Source of the DNA: a bacterium
GTDB taxonomy: Bacteria > Bacillota > Clostridia > Christensenellales > Aristaeellaceae
Direction of reading: 5' to 3'
Assembly: GCA_004563405.1 (NCBI GenBank)
Contig: SFTH01000010.1
Location: 21,834-85,833 of the forward strand
DNA: 64,000 nt
Positions 47,210-55,842 of this stretch are shown here, piece by piece. The notes below the pieces were generated by a model. The model ran no database searches. It saw nothing but the letters and a program-made list of their open reading frames with translations, and was not told the DNA's origin. The stretch's first letter is position 1. Each line of letters starts with the position of its first letter. Both the position numbers and the translations under genes were made by a program.

Positions 47210-47761
47210 ATGATTCTGTTCATTTTGCTGGGGGTTCTGATCGCAGCAATCCGGGGCAAACACCCGCGAAAATTGTTACATGAACCGTCTCTGTTGCCAC
47301 TGATTGCGCTGGAAATTGTGTTCTGGGTGTTTCAGATTTCCGCCTGGATGGGCGACTACCGCTTCGTTCCCTATGGCGGCTGGTTGCAGATGGGATGCAT
47401 ACTGTCCCTGCTGTGGCCGATTCTGAAGTTCCGGCTCTACCCCAGGGCGCTGGCGGGCGCGGCGATGGTCTGCGCGGGTTCCCTGCTCAACCGGGCCGCA
47501 ATGGCGGCAAACGGCGGAAGCATGCCGGTGTATCCCACGCTCTCTCGGCTGACGGGCTACTACCGGGACGGCGCGCTCGCGGCTTCGGGCGACGTGCGGC
47601 ACATTCTGATGTCCGGGAGCACGCGGCTCAACTTTCTTGGAGATTATATCGACGCAGGCTTCAGCGTGATGAGCGTTGGGGACCTGCTGATTCACGGCTT
47701 CGTCACGCTGATCATTTACGGCGTGGCGGCGCGGCTGGATGATACGAAGGAAGAGGGATGA
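47210..47761 (+). CDS. DUF5317 family membrane protein
   Basis: A 183-aa protein with five or so hydrophobic segments. The patterns GSMPVYPTL, STRLNFLGDYIDA and FSVMSVGDLLIHGFV fit the DUF5317 family as I remember it. The molecular function is unknown. It is the first gene of a plus-strand run leading into AgrB and an AgrD-like peptide, and the next start lies 6 nt after its stop, so it may belong to the quorum-sensing system. Confidence 0.72.
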   Translation: MILFILLGVLIAAIRGKHPRKLLHEPSLLPLIALEIVFWVFQISAWMGDYRFVPYGGWLQMGCILSLLWPILKFRLYPRALAGAAMVCAGSLLNRAAMAANGGSMPVYPTLSRLTGYYRDGALAASGDVRHILMSGSTRLNFLGDYIDAGFSVMSVGDLLIHGFVTLIIYGVAARLDDTKEEG

Positions 47762-47767
47762 AGCGAA

Positions 47768-48250
47768 GTGAAGCTTCTGCACAGATTTTTGCTGGAGGGT
47801 ATACTTGGATACCTTCTGCAGGCCGTCGCCTATGTCGTCGGCATGCATGCCATTGCAATCCAGAAGATTGAATGGAAGTCGGCGGCAATCGTGAGCGTGA
47901 TCAGCGCGGTTCTGACCTTTTTCATCCGCAACTGCGGCCTGTTCAATTTCGGCGTTCATACGATGCTCGTGCTGCTGCTGCTCAATGCGGGCTGCATCTG
48001 GCTGTGCAGGATGAGCGTGCGCAGATCCATCCTGGGTTCCATCGTGATGATGGTGCTGGTGCTGGCCAGCGAGCTGGTCAACATGGGCATCCTGCGCATC
48101 TTCTATACGACGGAGGAGATCAACGCCCTCTTCGCCAATCCCATTCCCAAGGCTGCGGCCGCGATTCCGGGAAATCTGCTGCTGCTCTTGCTGGCCGTGC
48201 TGATGTATCAGATTCAGCGCGTCCGCCGCAGGAGGGAGGCGGAGAAATGA
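47768..48250 (+). CDS. Small membrane protein, possible kinase-less AgrC-like sensor
   Basis: A 160-aa protein starting with GTG, with about five hydrophobic segments (EGILGYLLQAVAYVVGM, IVSVISAVLTFFI, VLLLLNAGCIWLC, IVMMVLVLASELVNMGIL, IPGNLLLLLLAVLMYQI) and a basic C-terminal end. It looks like the membrane half of AgrC-type sensor kinases but stops before any kinase domain. This comparison rests on topology and position, not on a motif. Its stop overlaps the agrB start (ATGA). Confidence 0.55.
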   Translation: MKLLHRFLLEGILGYLLQAVAYVVGMHAIAIQKIEWKSAAIVSVISAVLTFFIRNCGLFNFGVHTMLVLLLLNAGCIWLCRMSVRRSILGSIVMMVLVLASELVNMGILRIFYTTEEINALFANPIPKAAAAIPGNLLLLLLAVLMYQIQRVRRRREAEK

Positions 48251-48921
48251 ATCTCGCAAACCGGTTGGCGACGGACATCGCGGGCCGGCTGGGATACGAT
48301 GAGGAGCAGAGACAGGTGATGGCCTACGGCTTTGGCGCGGCCATACAGATGCTGCAGCTGCTGGCCATCAGCGCGATCTTCGGCCTCGCTTTCCACTGCC
48401 TGCCGGAGTGCCTGACGATCTTCATCGGCGTGGGATTGCTGCGCCGCACGACGGGAGGGACCCATTGCGGGACCTACATGGCCTGCATCCTCACGAGCTC
48501 GCTCTCCATCTGTCTGCTGGCGCTGTTCAGCCGCTACGTCATACCGGCGCACATCGGCCGGATGTGGTACTTCGCCTTCGTATTGCCCATCTTCGCGTGC
48601 GCGCTGTGGATGGCGTGGAAGCGCGTGCCCATGGCCTCGCCGAACAAGCCCATTGACAACCCCGCCAAGCGGCGGCGGCTGCGTCGCCAGTGCTTCGCGA
48701 CGCTGGGCGTGTACCTGCTCGCTGCGGCGTCTCTTCTGGCGTTCGGCTGGGCGGGGGAGCGAAGCCGGAATATTACCTGCGCCATTACCGCTGCCGTTCT
48801 GTGGCAGTGCTTTACGCTAACCGCGTGGTCCGGGCGATTGGCCTGTTCAATGGATAAGCTCTTTGCCGGAGCCATGAATAATTCAGATCGGGACGAGTGG
48901 GAAAGGAGGCGACAAGAATGA
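48247..48921 (+). CDS. agrB: AgrB-like cysteine endopeptidase
   Basis: A 224-aa membrane peptidase of the accessory gene regulator B family (C75). The catalytic pair is visible: H73 and C80 in RRTTGGTHCGTYMAC, spaced as His77 and Cys84 in Staphylococcus aureus AgrB. Hydrophobic segments on both sides fit the family. AgrB trims the AgrD propeptide C-terminally and forms the thiolactone. Its start overlaps the previous stop and its stop overlaps the peptide start (ATGA), so the three are translationally coupled. Confidence 0.9.
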   Translation: MNLANRLATDIAGRLGYDEEQRQVMAYGFGAAIQMLQLLAISAIFGLAFHCLPECLTIFIGVGLLRRTTGGTHCGTYMACILTSSLSICLLALFSRYVIPAHIGRMWYFAFVLPIFACALWMAWKRVPMASPNKPIDNPAKRRRLRRQCFATLGVYLLAAASLLAFGWAGERSRNITCAITAAVLWQCFTLTAWSGRLACSMDKLFAGAMNNSDRDEWERRRQE

Positions 48922-49043
48922 AGACGAAGGTGCTGACTGTGCTTGCCACGCTGGCCACTGTCATCGCTGCGACCATGGCCACTTCTGCCTGCTGGTGGTA
49001 TTTCTATCAGCCGGAAGAGCCCGCTTCTCTGAAGGACAGATGA
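48918..49043 (+). CDS. agrD: AgrD-like cyclic lactone autoinducer propeptide
   Basis: A 41-aa peptide starting at ATG 48918 with GGAGG upstream, inside the agrB 3' end. The layout is AgrD-like. It has an amphipathic or hydrophobic leader (MKTKVLTVLATLATVIAA), then a segment ending with Cys25 followed by four aromatic residues (W26, W27, Y28, F29), then a charged tail beginning YQPEEP. By analogy with staphylococcal AgrD, the signal would be a five-residue thiolactone ring, Cys25 to Phe29, with a few residues before it. The WY(F)YQPEEPxSL pattern is typical of TIGR04223-type peptides in Clostridia. Confidence 0.88.
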   Translation: MKTKVLTVLATLATVIAATMATSACWWYFYQPEEPASLKDR

Positions 49044-49057
49044 AAACGGTTTACCTG

Positions 49058-49097
49058 AGCGCCGTTCGCGATCTGCTTTTGACTTGCGAACGGCGCT
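49058..49097 (+). terminator. Hairpin between agrD and the GGDEF/HD-GYP gene
   Basis: A 12-bp perfect stem AGCGCCGTTCGC / GCGAACGGCGCT with a 16-nt loop. There is no T-run after it, so it may be a stabilising or attenuating structure rather than a full stop. Confidence 0.5.
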
Positions 49098-49125
49098 GCG
49101 TCGGCCGGAAGGATTGTTGCGTGGA

Positions 49126-50811
49126 ATGGAGAAACTGATTCAATCAAAACGGGATACGTTTAACGCCATCTGCTATGTCATCAAAGCGTTGGCGCTGTTT
49201 TTCTGTTTTTATCCGCTCTTTGACGAATTCTTCCAGTACTCCGCGAAGGACTCTGCGAGCCAGATGAGCGTGCGCTCCATGGTGATTTCCTTCCTGCTGC
49301 TGATCCTGGTCTTGAGCATCTGGCTGGTCCTGCAGCCGAATCAGACCATGAAGACCTGGCGAAGGTGGCTGGAAATCAGCGTGTTCTACGGCATCTGCTT
49401 CGCCTCGATCTACTTCAGCGGCGGCTACAACAGCAATTACAAGTTCCTCTTCATCTTCATGGTCGTCACCTACACGATTCAGTACGGCATGAAGTACGGG
49501 CTCATCATCACCACCGCCGCCGCGACGACGCTGCTGGGCATGGACCTCTTCACGCCGGGTGTGGAGGGCGTGAGCGCCAGCTTCCAGAGCGACTTTGCCA
49601 TGTCGATCATGTTCGGCATCATTTCCTACATTCTGGGCCGCTATGTGCGCCTGGAGACCGAGCACATCAACGAGCTGATGCGCCTGGCCAATTACGACGG
49701 ACTGACCAATCTTTTCAACCACCGCTACTTCCACGAGGCCATGGAGCGCCAGTGGAAGCTCACACAGGAGAATAACGGCAGCATTGCGCTGCTGATGATG
49801 GATATCGACTACTTCAAGATGTACAACGACATCTGTGGACACCAGCAGGGCGACCGCATCCTCACGCTGATCGCCGGGCTGATCCGCGAGAACACGCGCG
49901 CGGACGATGTGTGCTGCCGCTACGGCGGCGAGGAATTCGCGGTGATCCTGCCGGATACCGGCGTGGATGAGGCCGGCATGATCGCGGAGCGCATCCGCAT
50001 GGCGGTGATGAACGCGGAGGTGGAGGGGGAGGAGTACCTGCCCAACCGCTGCCTGACCATCTCCCTGGGCGTGGCTGTGAACGACAGGGACGACGCCAAT
50101 TACAACGAGATGCTCAACCGGGCGGACAGCGCGCTCTATCGCGCCAAGTACCTGCGCAAGAACCGCGTGGAGACCTATCAGAACGTGTTCGACCGCTTTG
50201 AGGATCTGGACGAGAAGACCAAGGATGCGCTGCTCTCGGTGCGCGGGCTTGTGGGCATCATCAATGTGCGCGACGATTACACCTACAGCCATACCGAGCG
50301 GGTGGTATTCTGCTGCGACCTGGCCGCAAAGTACATCGGCCTTACCGAGGAGGACAGCCGCGCGCTGCTGATCAGCGCGTACATGCACGACATCGGCAAG
50401 ATCAACATCCCCCGGGAGGTGCTCATCTCCAACGGCCGTCTGAAGGAAGAGGAGTGGCAGATGATCAAGCGGCATCCCGATGCGGGCAAGACCATACTGG
50501 GCCAGATCGCGGGCATGGACGCCATCGCCGAGATCGTCGCCCAGCATCACGAGCGCTACGACGGAAAGGGATATCCCAACGGGCTGTCGGGGGATCAGAT
50601 TCACCCGCTGGCCTCAATCCTCACCCTTGCGGATTCCTTTGACGCAATGACCAACGATCGGCCCTACCAGGCGCGCCGCAGCTATAAGGACGCCCTGGAG
50701 GAGATACGCCGCTGCAGCGGCAGGCAATTCAATCCGAAGTACGCTGCCCTGTTCATCGAGGCCATTGAGGACGAGCTCTCCAAGGACGGAAGCGACCTCA
50801 GAAAGACGTAA
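49126..50811 (+). CDS. Membrane GGDEF and HD-GYP protein (cyclic di-GMP turnover)
   Basis: A 561-aa protein. About five or six transmembrane segments (about 15-180) lead into a GGDEF domain with an intact active site GGEEF (267-271) and an inhibitory RxxD site (RADD) just upstream. An HD-GYP domain follows with HDIGK (about 421) and HHERYDGKGYPNGLSG (about 475-490). It could therefore both make and break cyclic di-GMP, with activity set by the membrane part. Position directly after agrBD suggests a link to peptide signalling where a histidine kinase would be expected. ATG 49126 was chosen over an upstream TTG; GGAAGGA lies 11 nt before it. Confidence 0.88.
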   Translation: MEKLIQSKRDTFNAICYVIKALALFFCFYPLFDEFFQYSAKDSASQMSVRSMVISFLLLILVLSIWLVLQPNQTMKTWRRWLEISVFYGICFASIYFSGGYNSNYKFLFIFMVVTYTIQYGMKYGLIITTAAATTLLGMDLFTPGVEGVSASFQSDFAMSIMFGIISYILGRYVRLETEHINELMRLANYDGLTNLFNHRYFHEAMERQWKLTQENNGSIALLMMDIDYFKMYNDICGHQQGDRILTLIAGLIRENTRADDVCCRYGGEEFAVILPDTGVDEAGMIAERIRMAVMNAEVEGEEYLPNRCLTISLGVAVNDRDDANYNEMLNRADSALYRAKYLRKNRVETYQNVFDRFEDLDEKTKDALLSVRGLVGIINVRDDYTYSHTERVVFCCDLAAKYIGLTEEDSRALLISAYMHDIGKINIPREVLISNGRLKEEEWQMIKRHPDAGKTILGQIAGMDAIAEIVAQHHERYDGKGYPNGLSGDQIHPLASILTLADSFDAMTNDRPYQARRSYKDALEEIRRCSGRQFNPKYAALFIEAIEDELSKDGSDLRKT

Positions 50812-50832
50812 ATCGGCTTGGGAAGGAGCACG

Positions 50833-50858
50833 GGCCGGACGGCGCAGGCTGTCCGGCC
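50833..50858 (+). terminator. Hairpin after the GGDEF/HD-GYP gene
   Basis: Perfect stem GGCCGGAC / GTCCGGCC with a 10-nt loop, followed by GCTCTTCTGT. Moderate terminator. Confidence 0.6.
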
Positions 50859-50912
50859 GCTCTTCTGTCGGGGGCGTGCTGCCGGTAGAGAGCTCAATCT
50901 GGAGGTGGAATG

Positions 50913-52001
50913 ATGGGATTTCAATTGAGAAAGTATGTCGCGCCGGATTTTTCCTGCGAAGCGCTGCGCAGCGCGCCGGACGCGCGCCTGGTGCCCGCGC
51001 CCATGGACGGCGTGGCGCCGCAGAATTACCATGGAACGACCATCTTCCCGGAGTATTTCAAAATCGACGGGAAGTGGCTGCTGGCGAAGGAGAGCCGCAT
51101 GGACTGCGTGGCCGTCTATGACGGTCAAAGCATCCAGGTGCGCGAGTTCCGGAACGTGCGCAGGGGAGAACTGGTGGTTGTCGGCCGCACCGAGGACGGG
51201 AGCGAGGGCGTGTATGTGCACCCCGACGGCTTCCCGGCCGCAGAGCGGGGCGAGGACATCTTTGCCTTCCGACAGGGCAGATCCCGGGAGACGGCGTTTT
51301 CGAGGGACTACGACGAGCTCTACGAGCTGCTCAAATACGAGCGGGAGCACGGCTATGTGGTGTGGGTCATGGGCCCCGCCTGCGCGTTTGACTCCGATTC
51401 CCGCCAGGCCTTTGCAGGCCTGGTGGAGGAGGGATATGTACACGCGCTGCTGGCGGGCAACGCGCTGGCCACCCACGATCTGGAGGGCGCATACCTTGGA
51501 ACCGCACTCGGCCAGGACATCTACACCCAGAAGAGCCGGAAGCTGGGCCACTACAACCATCTGGACACGCTGAACCGCATCCGCGGCTGCGGCTCCATCC
51601 GCAGGTTCATCGAGGAGGAGCACATCGACAACGGCATCATCTACAGTTGCGTGAAGAACGACGTGCCCTTCGTGCTGGCGGGCTCCATCCGGGACGACGG
51701 TCCCATGCCGGAGATCTATGCGGACGTGTACGCGGCGCAGAACGCCATGCGCGACCATGTGCGCCGGGCCACGACGGTGATCTGCATGGCGTCTACGCTG
51801 CACAGCATCGCCACCGGCAACATGACGCCCTCCTTCCGCGTGCTGGAGGACGGAACGGTGCGGCAGGTGTACATGTACAGCGTGGATATTTCCGAATTTG
51901 CCGTGAATAAGCTGGGCGACCGGGGCAGCCTCTCCGCAAAGAGCATACTGACCAACGCCCAGGACTTCGTGGTGAACGTCTACAAGGGCGTGCATCGCTG
52001 A
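50913..52001 (+). CDS. TIGR00300-type (LOR/SDH C-terminal) protein, possible ornithine cyclodeaminase
   Basis: A 362-aa protein that matches the conserved part of the TIGR00300/ArgZ family: LLAGNALATHDLEGAYLGTALG, NRIRGCGSIRRFIEE, ECV-like SCVKNDVPFVLAGSIRDDGPMPE, and TLHSIATGNMTPSFR. In methanogens this family acts as ornithine cyclodeaminase, and in cyanobacterial ArgZ it is the C-terminal half behind an arginine dihydrolase domain. That dihydrolase domain is absent here. NAD-dependent proline formation from ornithine is a reasonable guess. The ATG with 7-nt spacing to GGAGG was used; another ATG is one codon upstream. Confidence 0.72.
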   Translation: MGFQLRKYVAPDFSCEALRSAPDARLVPAPMDGVAPQNYHGTTIFPEYFKIDGKWLLAKESRMDCVAVYDGQSIQVREFRNVRRGELVVVGRTEDGSEGVYVHPDGFPAAERGEDIFAFRQGRSRETAFSRDYDELYELLKYEREHGYVVWVMGPACAFDSDSRQAFAGLVEEGYVHALLAGNALATHDLEGAYLGTALGQDIYTQKSRKLGHYNHLDTLNRIRGCGSIRRFIEEEHIDNGIIYSCVKNDVPFVLAGSIRDDGPMPEIYADVYAAQNAMRDHVRRATTVICMASTLHSIATGNMTPSFRVLEDGTVRQVYMYSVDISEFAVNKLGDRGSLSAKSILTNAQDFVVNVYKGVHR

Positions 52002-52010
52002 AGAACCGTG

Positions 52011-52076
52011 CGCGCTTCCGGGCGGCGGCTCCCTTTTCGCATGAAGGGAGCCGCCCAGGCCGGAGGCGCGTTTTTT
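52011..52076 (+). terminator. Intrinsic terminator after the TIGR00300-type gene
   Basis: Layered stem: CGCGC-t-TCCGG / CCGGA-g-GCGCG outside and GGCTCCCTT / AAGGGAGCC inside, followed by TTTTTT. Confidence 0.9.
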
Positions 52077-52146
52077 CGCTTCCGGAAGGCGGCTGTGGCT
52101 GCCCTTCGGAGCGCGTTCGCTTTCCCGATCATCTGGAGCGCAGGCG

Positions 52147-52190
52147 AAAAAGCCACCCGCCGGAGAGAAACGATGCAAGGCTCCGGCGGG
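52147..52190 (-). terminator. Intrinsic terminator after bcp
   Basis: Stem CCCGCCGGAG / CTCCGGCGGG with a 15-nt loop, followed on the minus strand by TGGCTTTTT. Confidence 0.85.
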
Positions 52191-52209
52191 CGGTCTGCTT
52201 TGGCGGCGG

Positions 52210-52680
52210 TCAGGAATTCTGCGCGCGCAGGTATTCCAGAATCTCGGCGGCGTTGGTGTCGGGCTTGACCTTCGGGAAGGTGCGCTCGATGCGTCCCTCG
52301 GGGTCGATGACGTAGGTGGTGCGCACGACGCCCATGCTGACCTTGCCGTAGTTCTTCTTCTCCTGCCACACGCCGTAGGCCTGGATGGCCTGAAGCTCCG
52401 GATCGGAGAGCAGAATGAAGGGCAGGTTGTACTTTTCAGCAAAGCGCTGATGGGACGCGACGGAATCCTTGCTCACGCCGATGACGACGACGTCCAGGGT
52501 GCGGAAGTCCTCGTACGCCCCCGCAAAGGCGCAGGCCTGACGGGTGCAGCCGGGCGTGTTGTCCCGGGGATAGAAGTAGAGCACGACCCGCTTTCCCGCA
52601 AAGTCGCTCAGGCGAACGGTGTTGCCCTCGCTGTTCTGGAGCGCAAAATCAGGTGCAATGGCGCCGGTTTCAAGCAGCAT
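52210..52680 (-). CDS. bcp: Thioredoxin-dependent peroxiredoxin (Bcp/PrxQ)
   Basis: A 156-aa 2-Cys-type peroxiredoxin of the Bcp class. The peroxidatic Cys is in FYPRDNTPGCTRQACAF. The resolving Cys found five residues later in many Bcp proteins is replaced (TPGCTRQAC: the next Cys is four positions on), so the resolving scheme is uncertain. It removes peroxides in the cytoplasm. The start is the ATG after GGAGGAAAAACAC; the longer frame is 5' UTR. It is a single-gene unit. Confidence 0.9.
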   Translation of the reverse strand: MLLETGAIAPDFALQNSEGNTVRLSDFAGKRVVLYFYPRDNTPGCTRQACAFAGAYEDFRTLDVVVIGVSKDSVASHQRFAEKYNLPFILLSDPELQAIQAYGVWQEKKNYGKVSMGVVRTTYVIDPEGRIERTFPKVKPDTNAAEILEYLRAQNS

Positions 52681-52821
52681 GTGTTTTTCCTCCTTCGACG
52701 GCCGCGCGGGCCGAATGTGCGCAAAGCAGATTCTGAAGCGCCGGAGCCGGGATGGCTTTTCCGTCCGCATCCGGCGTGCAGGCCGCCCGCCCTCGCGAAG
52801 CGGCGCATCCATACAGTGCAC

Positions 52822-52850
52822 ATTATAGCACCCTGTGCCCCAAAAGTCCA
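52822..52850 (-). promoter_or_regulatory. Promoter of bcp
   Basis: TGGACT, 17-nt spacer, TATAAT with TG extension (TGCTATAAT) on the minus strand. The leader is about 135 nt, GC-rich, with no recognised motif. Confidence 0.75.
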
Positions 52851-53345
52851 CAGCGCGGGCCGTGGCGCGCCCGTCTGCTTCACGCGCGCTTTGATTGCAG
52901 CATCGACAGAAGATTTCGTCAATTCTCCGCCGCTGGCGCGTCCGACCTGTGAACAGCGGGCCTCTGCCCGAACTGTCCCAAAGATGAATTCCAGCCCCGC
53001 TGCGGGGAGGGAGGCTGGGCAGAGAACTGTCAGTCGCGATCGACGACATCTGCGCGGTTCAGACAGCTTTTCGGCTTGAAGAAACGGGGAGATGCCTGGA
53101 TTTGATGACGCTTTCCTCTTCTGTCAGCATTGTTCGTCCATTTTCCCTAAGGCAAATGTCCTGCGCGTCAAATACAAGAGAGATGGAATCGCCGTTTCCC
53201 GCTACGCCTTGGTGCTGCGTCCATCCGCCTGTTGGAGGATGCTGCTCTGCTTCGTTCCCGCAATCGCCAGCGTGCCCGGCCGTGGTTCATCCGCTGATCC
53301 GTCTGAAATAACGCGGATTCTCCGGATCATGGGCGGGAACAATCC
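52851..53345. other. Intergenic stretch without a recognised gene
   Basis: About 500 nt between divergent promoters. Frames of 60-95 codons exist, but none has a spaced ribosome binding site or any family resemblance. The one at 53092 has its GGGGAG directly against the ATG. It may be a decayed gene or a long regulatory gap. Confidence 0.5.
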
Positions 53346-53374
53346 TTGCTTTCGGGCGGCGATTGTGTTATCAT
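53346..53374 (+). promoter_or_regulatory. Promoter of the PPDK_N-domain gene
   Basis: TTGCTT, 17-nt spacer, TATCAT on the plus strand; transcription would start near 53381. Confidence 0.7.
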
Positions 53375-53385
53375 AGAATTACCAA

Positions 53386-53426
53386 CAGGGCAATGAGGCT
53401 TTATGGCTTCATTGTCCTGCTTTTTT
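53386..53426 (+). terminator. Leader terminator (possible attenuator) before the PPDK_N-domain gene
   Basis: CAGG-CAATGA-GC pairs with GC-TCATTG-CCTG (two mismatches) and is followed by TTTTTT, a complete intrinsic terminator. It begins about 5 nt after the expected transcription start, and the ribosome binding site GGAGG follows the T-run directly. Transcription of the gene must therefore pass it. Confidence 0.75.
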
Positions 53427-53439
53427 GGAGGAAACTGAG

Positions 53440-55842
53440 ATGAGTGCCTTTGACAAGATTCAAAGCGGCATAATCGGGCTGGATGAAGCGCTGGATCATG
53501 TGCGTCTCGGCGACAATGTGGTCTGGCAGATTACGGATCTGGAGGAATTTCGTGCATTTGCGGAGCCCTTTGCCCGTCAGGCGGTCGCCGACGGCAGGAA
53601 TGTGGTTTACATTCGCTTTGCCCAGCATGAACCGCTGCTCCGGGATTTGAGCGGTATTCATGTGGCGCGCTTCAATCCGGACGAGGGCTTTGAGCCCTTC
53701 ACGGTGGCCATTCACGAGGAGATCACGCGGCAGGGCAGGGATGCATTCTATGTGTTCGATTGCCTGTCCGAATTGCAGTCCGTATGGTATACCGACCTCA
53801 TGATGGGCAACTTCTTCCGGGTGACCTGCCCGTATCTGTTTGAATTGGATACCGTCGCCTATTTCCCCCTGATCCGGGGCCGACATTCCTTTGATACCGT
53901 CGCCCGGATCCGGGACACCACGCAGCTGCTGCTGAACGTCTATTCCAGCGAAAGGTATCTGTATCTGCATCCGATGAAGGTGTGGAACCGCTACTCGGAG
54001 AAGATGTTCCTCCCGCACTGCATGCGAAGGGATACGGGGGCGTTCTCCGTAATCTCCGACGGCGTGGGGATGAGCCGGTTCTATCAACTTCAGCAGAAGT
54101 TGGCCCAGACGGGGCAGGATCAGAATTTTGACAGCCACGACCGCTTTTTCTCCCTGGCGAGGATGCAGTTTTCCCGGGGCGAGTTTTCCAAAGAGACCCA
54201 GGAGCAGATCATCCGCAGCACCATGACGAAGGACAGCCGGCTCAAGGCGCTGGTGGAGGAGTACTTCCGTCCGGAGGATTACTTTACGCTGCGGGAGCGG
54301 ATGATCGGCAGCGGCGCCATCGGCGGCAAGGCCTGCGGCATGCTCCTGGCGCGAAAAATTGTGGAGCGGGAGATCCTGGAGTATGCCGGACACGACGAAC
54401 CCCACGATTCCTTCTTCATTGGCTCGGACGTGTTCTACACCTACATCGTGTCCAACGGCGCCTGGAAGCTGCGCATCCGCCAGCGGTCTGCCGAGGGCTA
54501 TATGAATGTCGCGGGCGAGCTGCGTGCGCGTCTGCTTCACGGCGTGTTCCCTGCAAAGATCCGGGAGCGCTTTGTGGATGTGCTGGAATACTTCGGCCAG
54601 ACTCCGTTCATCGTCCGCTCCTCCAGCTTCCTGGAGGACGGCTTCGGAAATGCCTTTGCCGGAAAGTATGATTCCGTGTTCTGCGTGAATCAGGGAAGTC
54701 CGGAGCAGCGGCTGGAGGCCTTTGAGCAGGCCATTCGACAGGTGTACGCCAGCACCATGGATCCCTCTGCACTGGAATACCGTCGGATGCGCGGACTGGA
54801 CAAGCGGGACGAGCAGATGGCCGTCCTGGTTCAGCGGGTGTCCGGCTCCCACTATGGCCCATACTTCATGCCCTGCGCGGCGGGGGTGGGCTACAGCCAC
54901 AGCGCCTACCGCTGGATGCCGGATATGGACCCGGGCGCCGGGATGCTCCGCATCGTCATGGGTCTGGGAACCAAGGCGGTCGACCGCACCCAGGAGGATT
55001 ATCCGAGGCTGGCCAATCTGGATCGGCCCGACGTTACGATGCTGACCACCGTGGCGCAGAAGCACAGGTTCTCCCAGCGGAACATTGATTTACTCGACTG
55101 CGCCGGGAACCGTCTGCGGGAGCTTCCGCTGGACGCACTGCTGCCCCAGCTTCCCCTGTGGTACAAGAAAATGGTGATGGAACGGGACACGGAGGCGGAA
55201 GCATGGCTGCGGGAGAGCGGCACGCGACAGGAGGTGTGGTTTGTCAGCTGCCAGAGGCTGCTGGAAAACCAGAGCTTCACCAGGTTGATGCAGAGGATCC
55301 TCAAGACGCTGGAGCGCGTCTACCAGAATCCGGTGGATATTGAATTTGCGGTGAATCTGGCTCCGGACGGCGATTTTGTGGTGAATCTGCTCCAGTGCAG
55401 GCCCCTGTACCAGAATCAGTCCAACGAAACCGTGGATCTGAACGCACTGAAACTTGAACAGGTGTTCTTCGATATTTCAGACGCAGTCATGGGACCCTCC
55501 GGCAGGCGAAAGATGGATGTGGTGGTACAGATTGATCCCGCGCTCTATGACGCCTATCCCTACAATCAGAAATATGGGGTGGCAAAGGCGATCGAAACCA
55601 TCAACGATTTCTACAGGGGAAGCGGAAAGAACCTGCTGCTGATGACGCCCGGCAGGGTGGGAACCTCCTCGCCGGAGCTGGGCGTGCCCGTGAGCTTCCG
55701 CGGAATTTCCAACTTCTCTGCGGTCTGCGAGGTGTCCGATCGCCGCGCCGGATTCATGCCGGAGCTCAACTATGGCAGCCATATGTTCCAGGATCTGGTG
55801 GAGGCAAGAATCCTCTACGGCGCGATCTACGGCGATGCGTGA
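53440..55842 (+). CDS. PPDK_N (PEP/pyruvate-binding) domain protein, interrupted by TGA near its end
   Basis: An 800-aa protein. Residues about 1-280 form an N-terminal region I do not recognise, starting DKIQSGIIGLDEALDHVRLGDNVVWQ, which vaguely recalls RecA/KaiC-like ATPase openings. Residues about 290-660 are a PPDK_N ATP-grasp-like domain: GSGAIGGKACGML, then FIVRSSSFLEDGFGNAFAGKYDSVF. The swivelling phosphohistidine domain and the PEP barrel of true PPDK or PEP synthase are absent. The frame stops at TGA 55840-55842 but stays open for 58 more codons with sensible sequence (see next entry). The start is the ATG 8 nt after GGAGG. Confidence 0.75.
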   Translation: MSAFDKIQSGIIGLDEALDHVRLGDNVVWQITDLEEFRAFAEPFARQAVADGRNVVYIRFAQHEPLLRDLSGIHVARFNPDEGFEPFTVAIHEEITRQGRDAFYVFDCLSELQSVWYTDLMMGNFFRVTCPYLFELDTVAYFPLIRGRHSFDTVARIRDTTQLLLNVYSSERYLYLHPMKVWNRYSEKMFLPHCMRRDTGAFSVISDGVGMSRFYQLQQKLAQTGQDQNFDSHDRFFSLARMQFSRGEFSKETQEQIIRSTMTKDSRLKALVEEYFRPEDYFTLRERMIGSGAIGGKACGMLLARKIVEREILEYAGHDEPHDSFFIGSDVFYTYIVSNGAWKLRIRQRSAEGYMNVAGELRARLLHGVFPAKIRERFVDVLEYFGQTPFIVRSSSFLEDGFGNAFAGKYDSVFCVNQGSPEQRLEAFEQAIRQVYASTMDPSALEYRRMRGLDKRDEQMAVLVQRVSGSHYGPYFMPCAAGVGYSHSAYRWMPDMDPGAGMLRIVMGLGTKAVDRTQEDYPRLANLDRPDVTMLTTVAQKHRFSQRNIDLLDCAGNRLRELPLDALLPQLPLWYKKMVMERDTEAEAWLRESGTRQEVWFVSCQRLLENQSFTRLMQRILKTLERVYQNPVDIEFAVNLAPDGDFVVNLLQCRPLYQNQSNETVDLNALKLEQVFFDISDAVMGPSGRRKMDVVVQIDPALYDAYPYNQKYGVAKAIETINDFYRGSGKNLLLMTPGRVGTSSPELGVPVSFRGISNFSAVCEVSDRRAGFMPELNYGSHMFQDLVEARILYGAIYGDA

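Noticed and set aside
53092..53376. 94-codon frame in the gap between bcp and the PPDK_N-domain gene
   Set aside because: The purine-rich block abuts the ATG with no spacing, the 3' part overlaps the promoter, and no family resemblance was seen.
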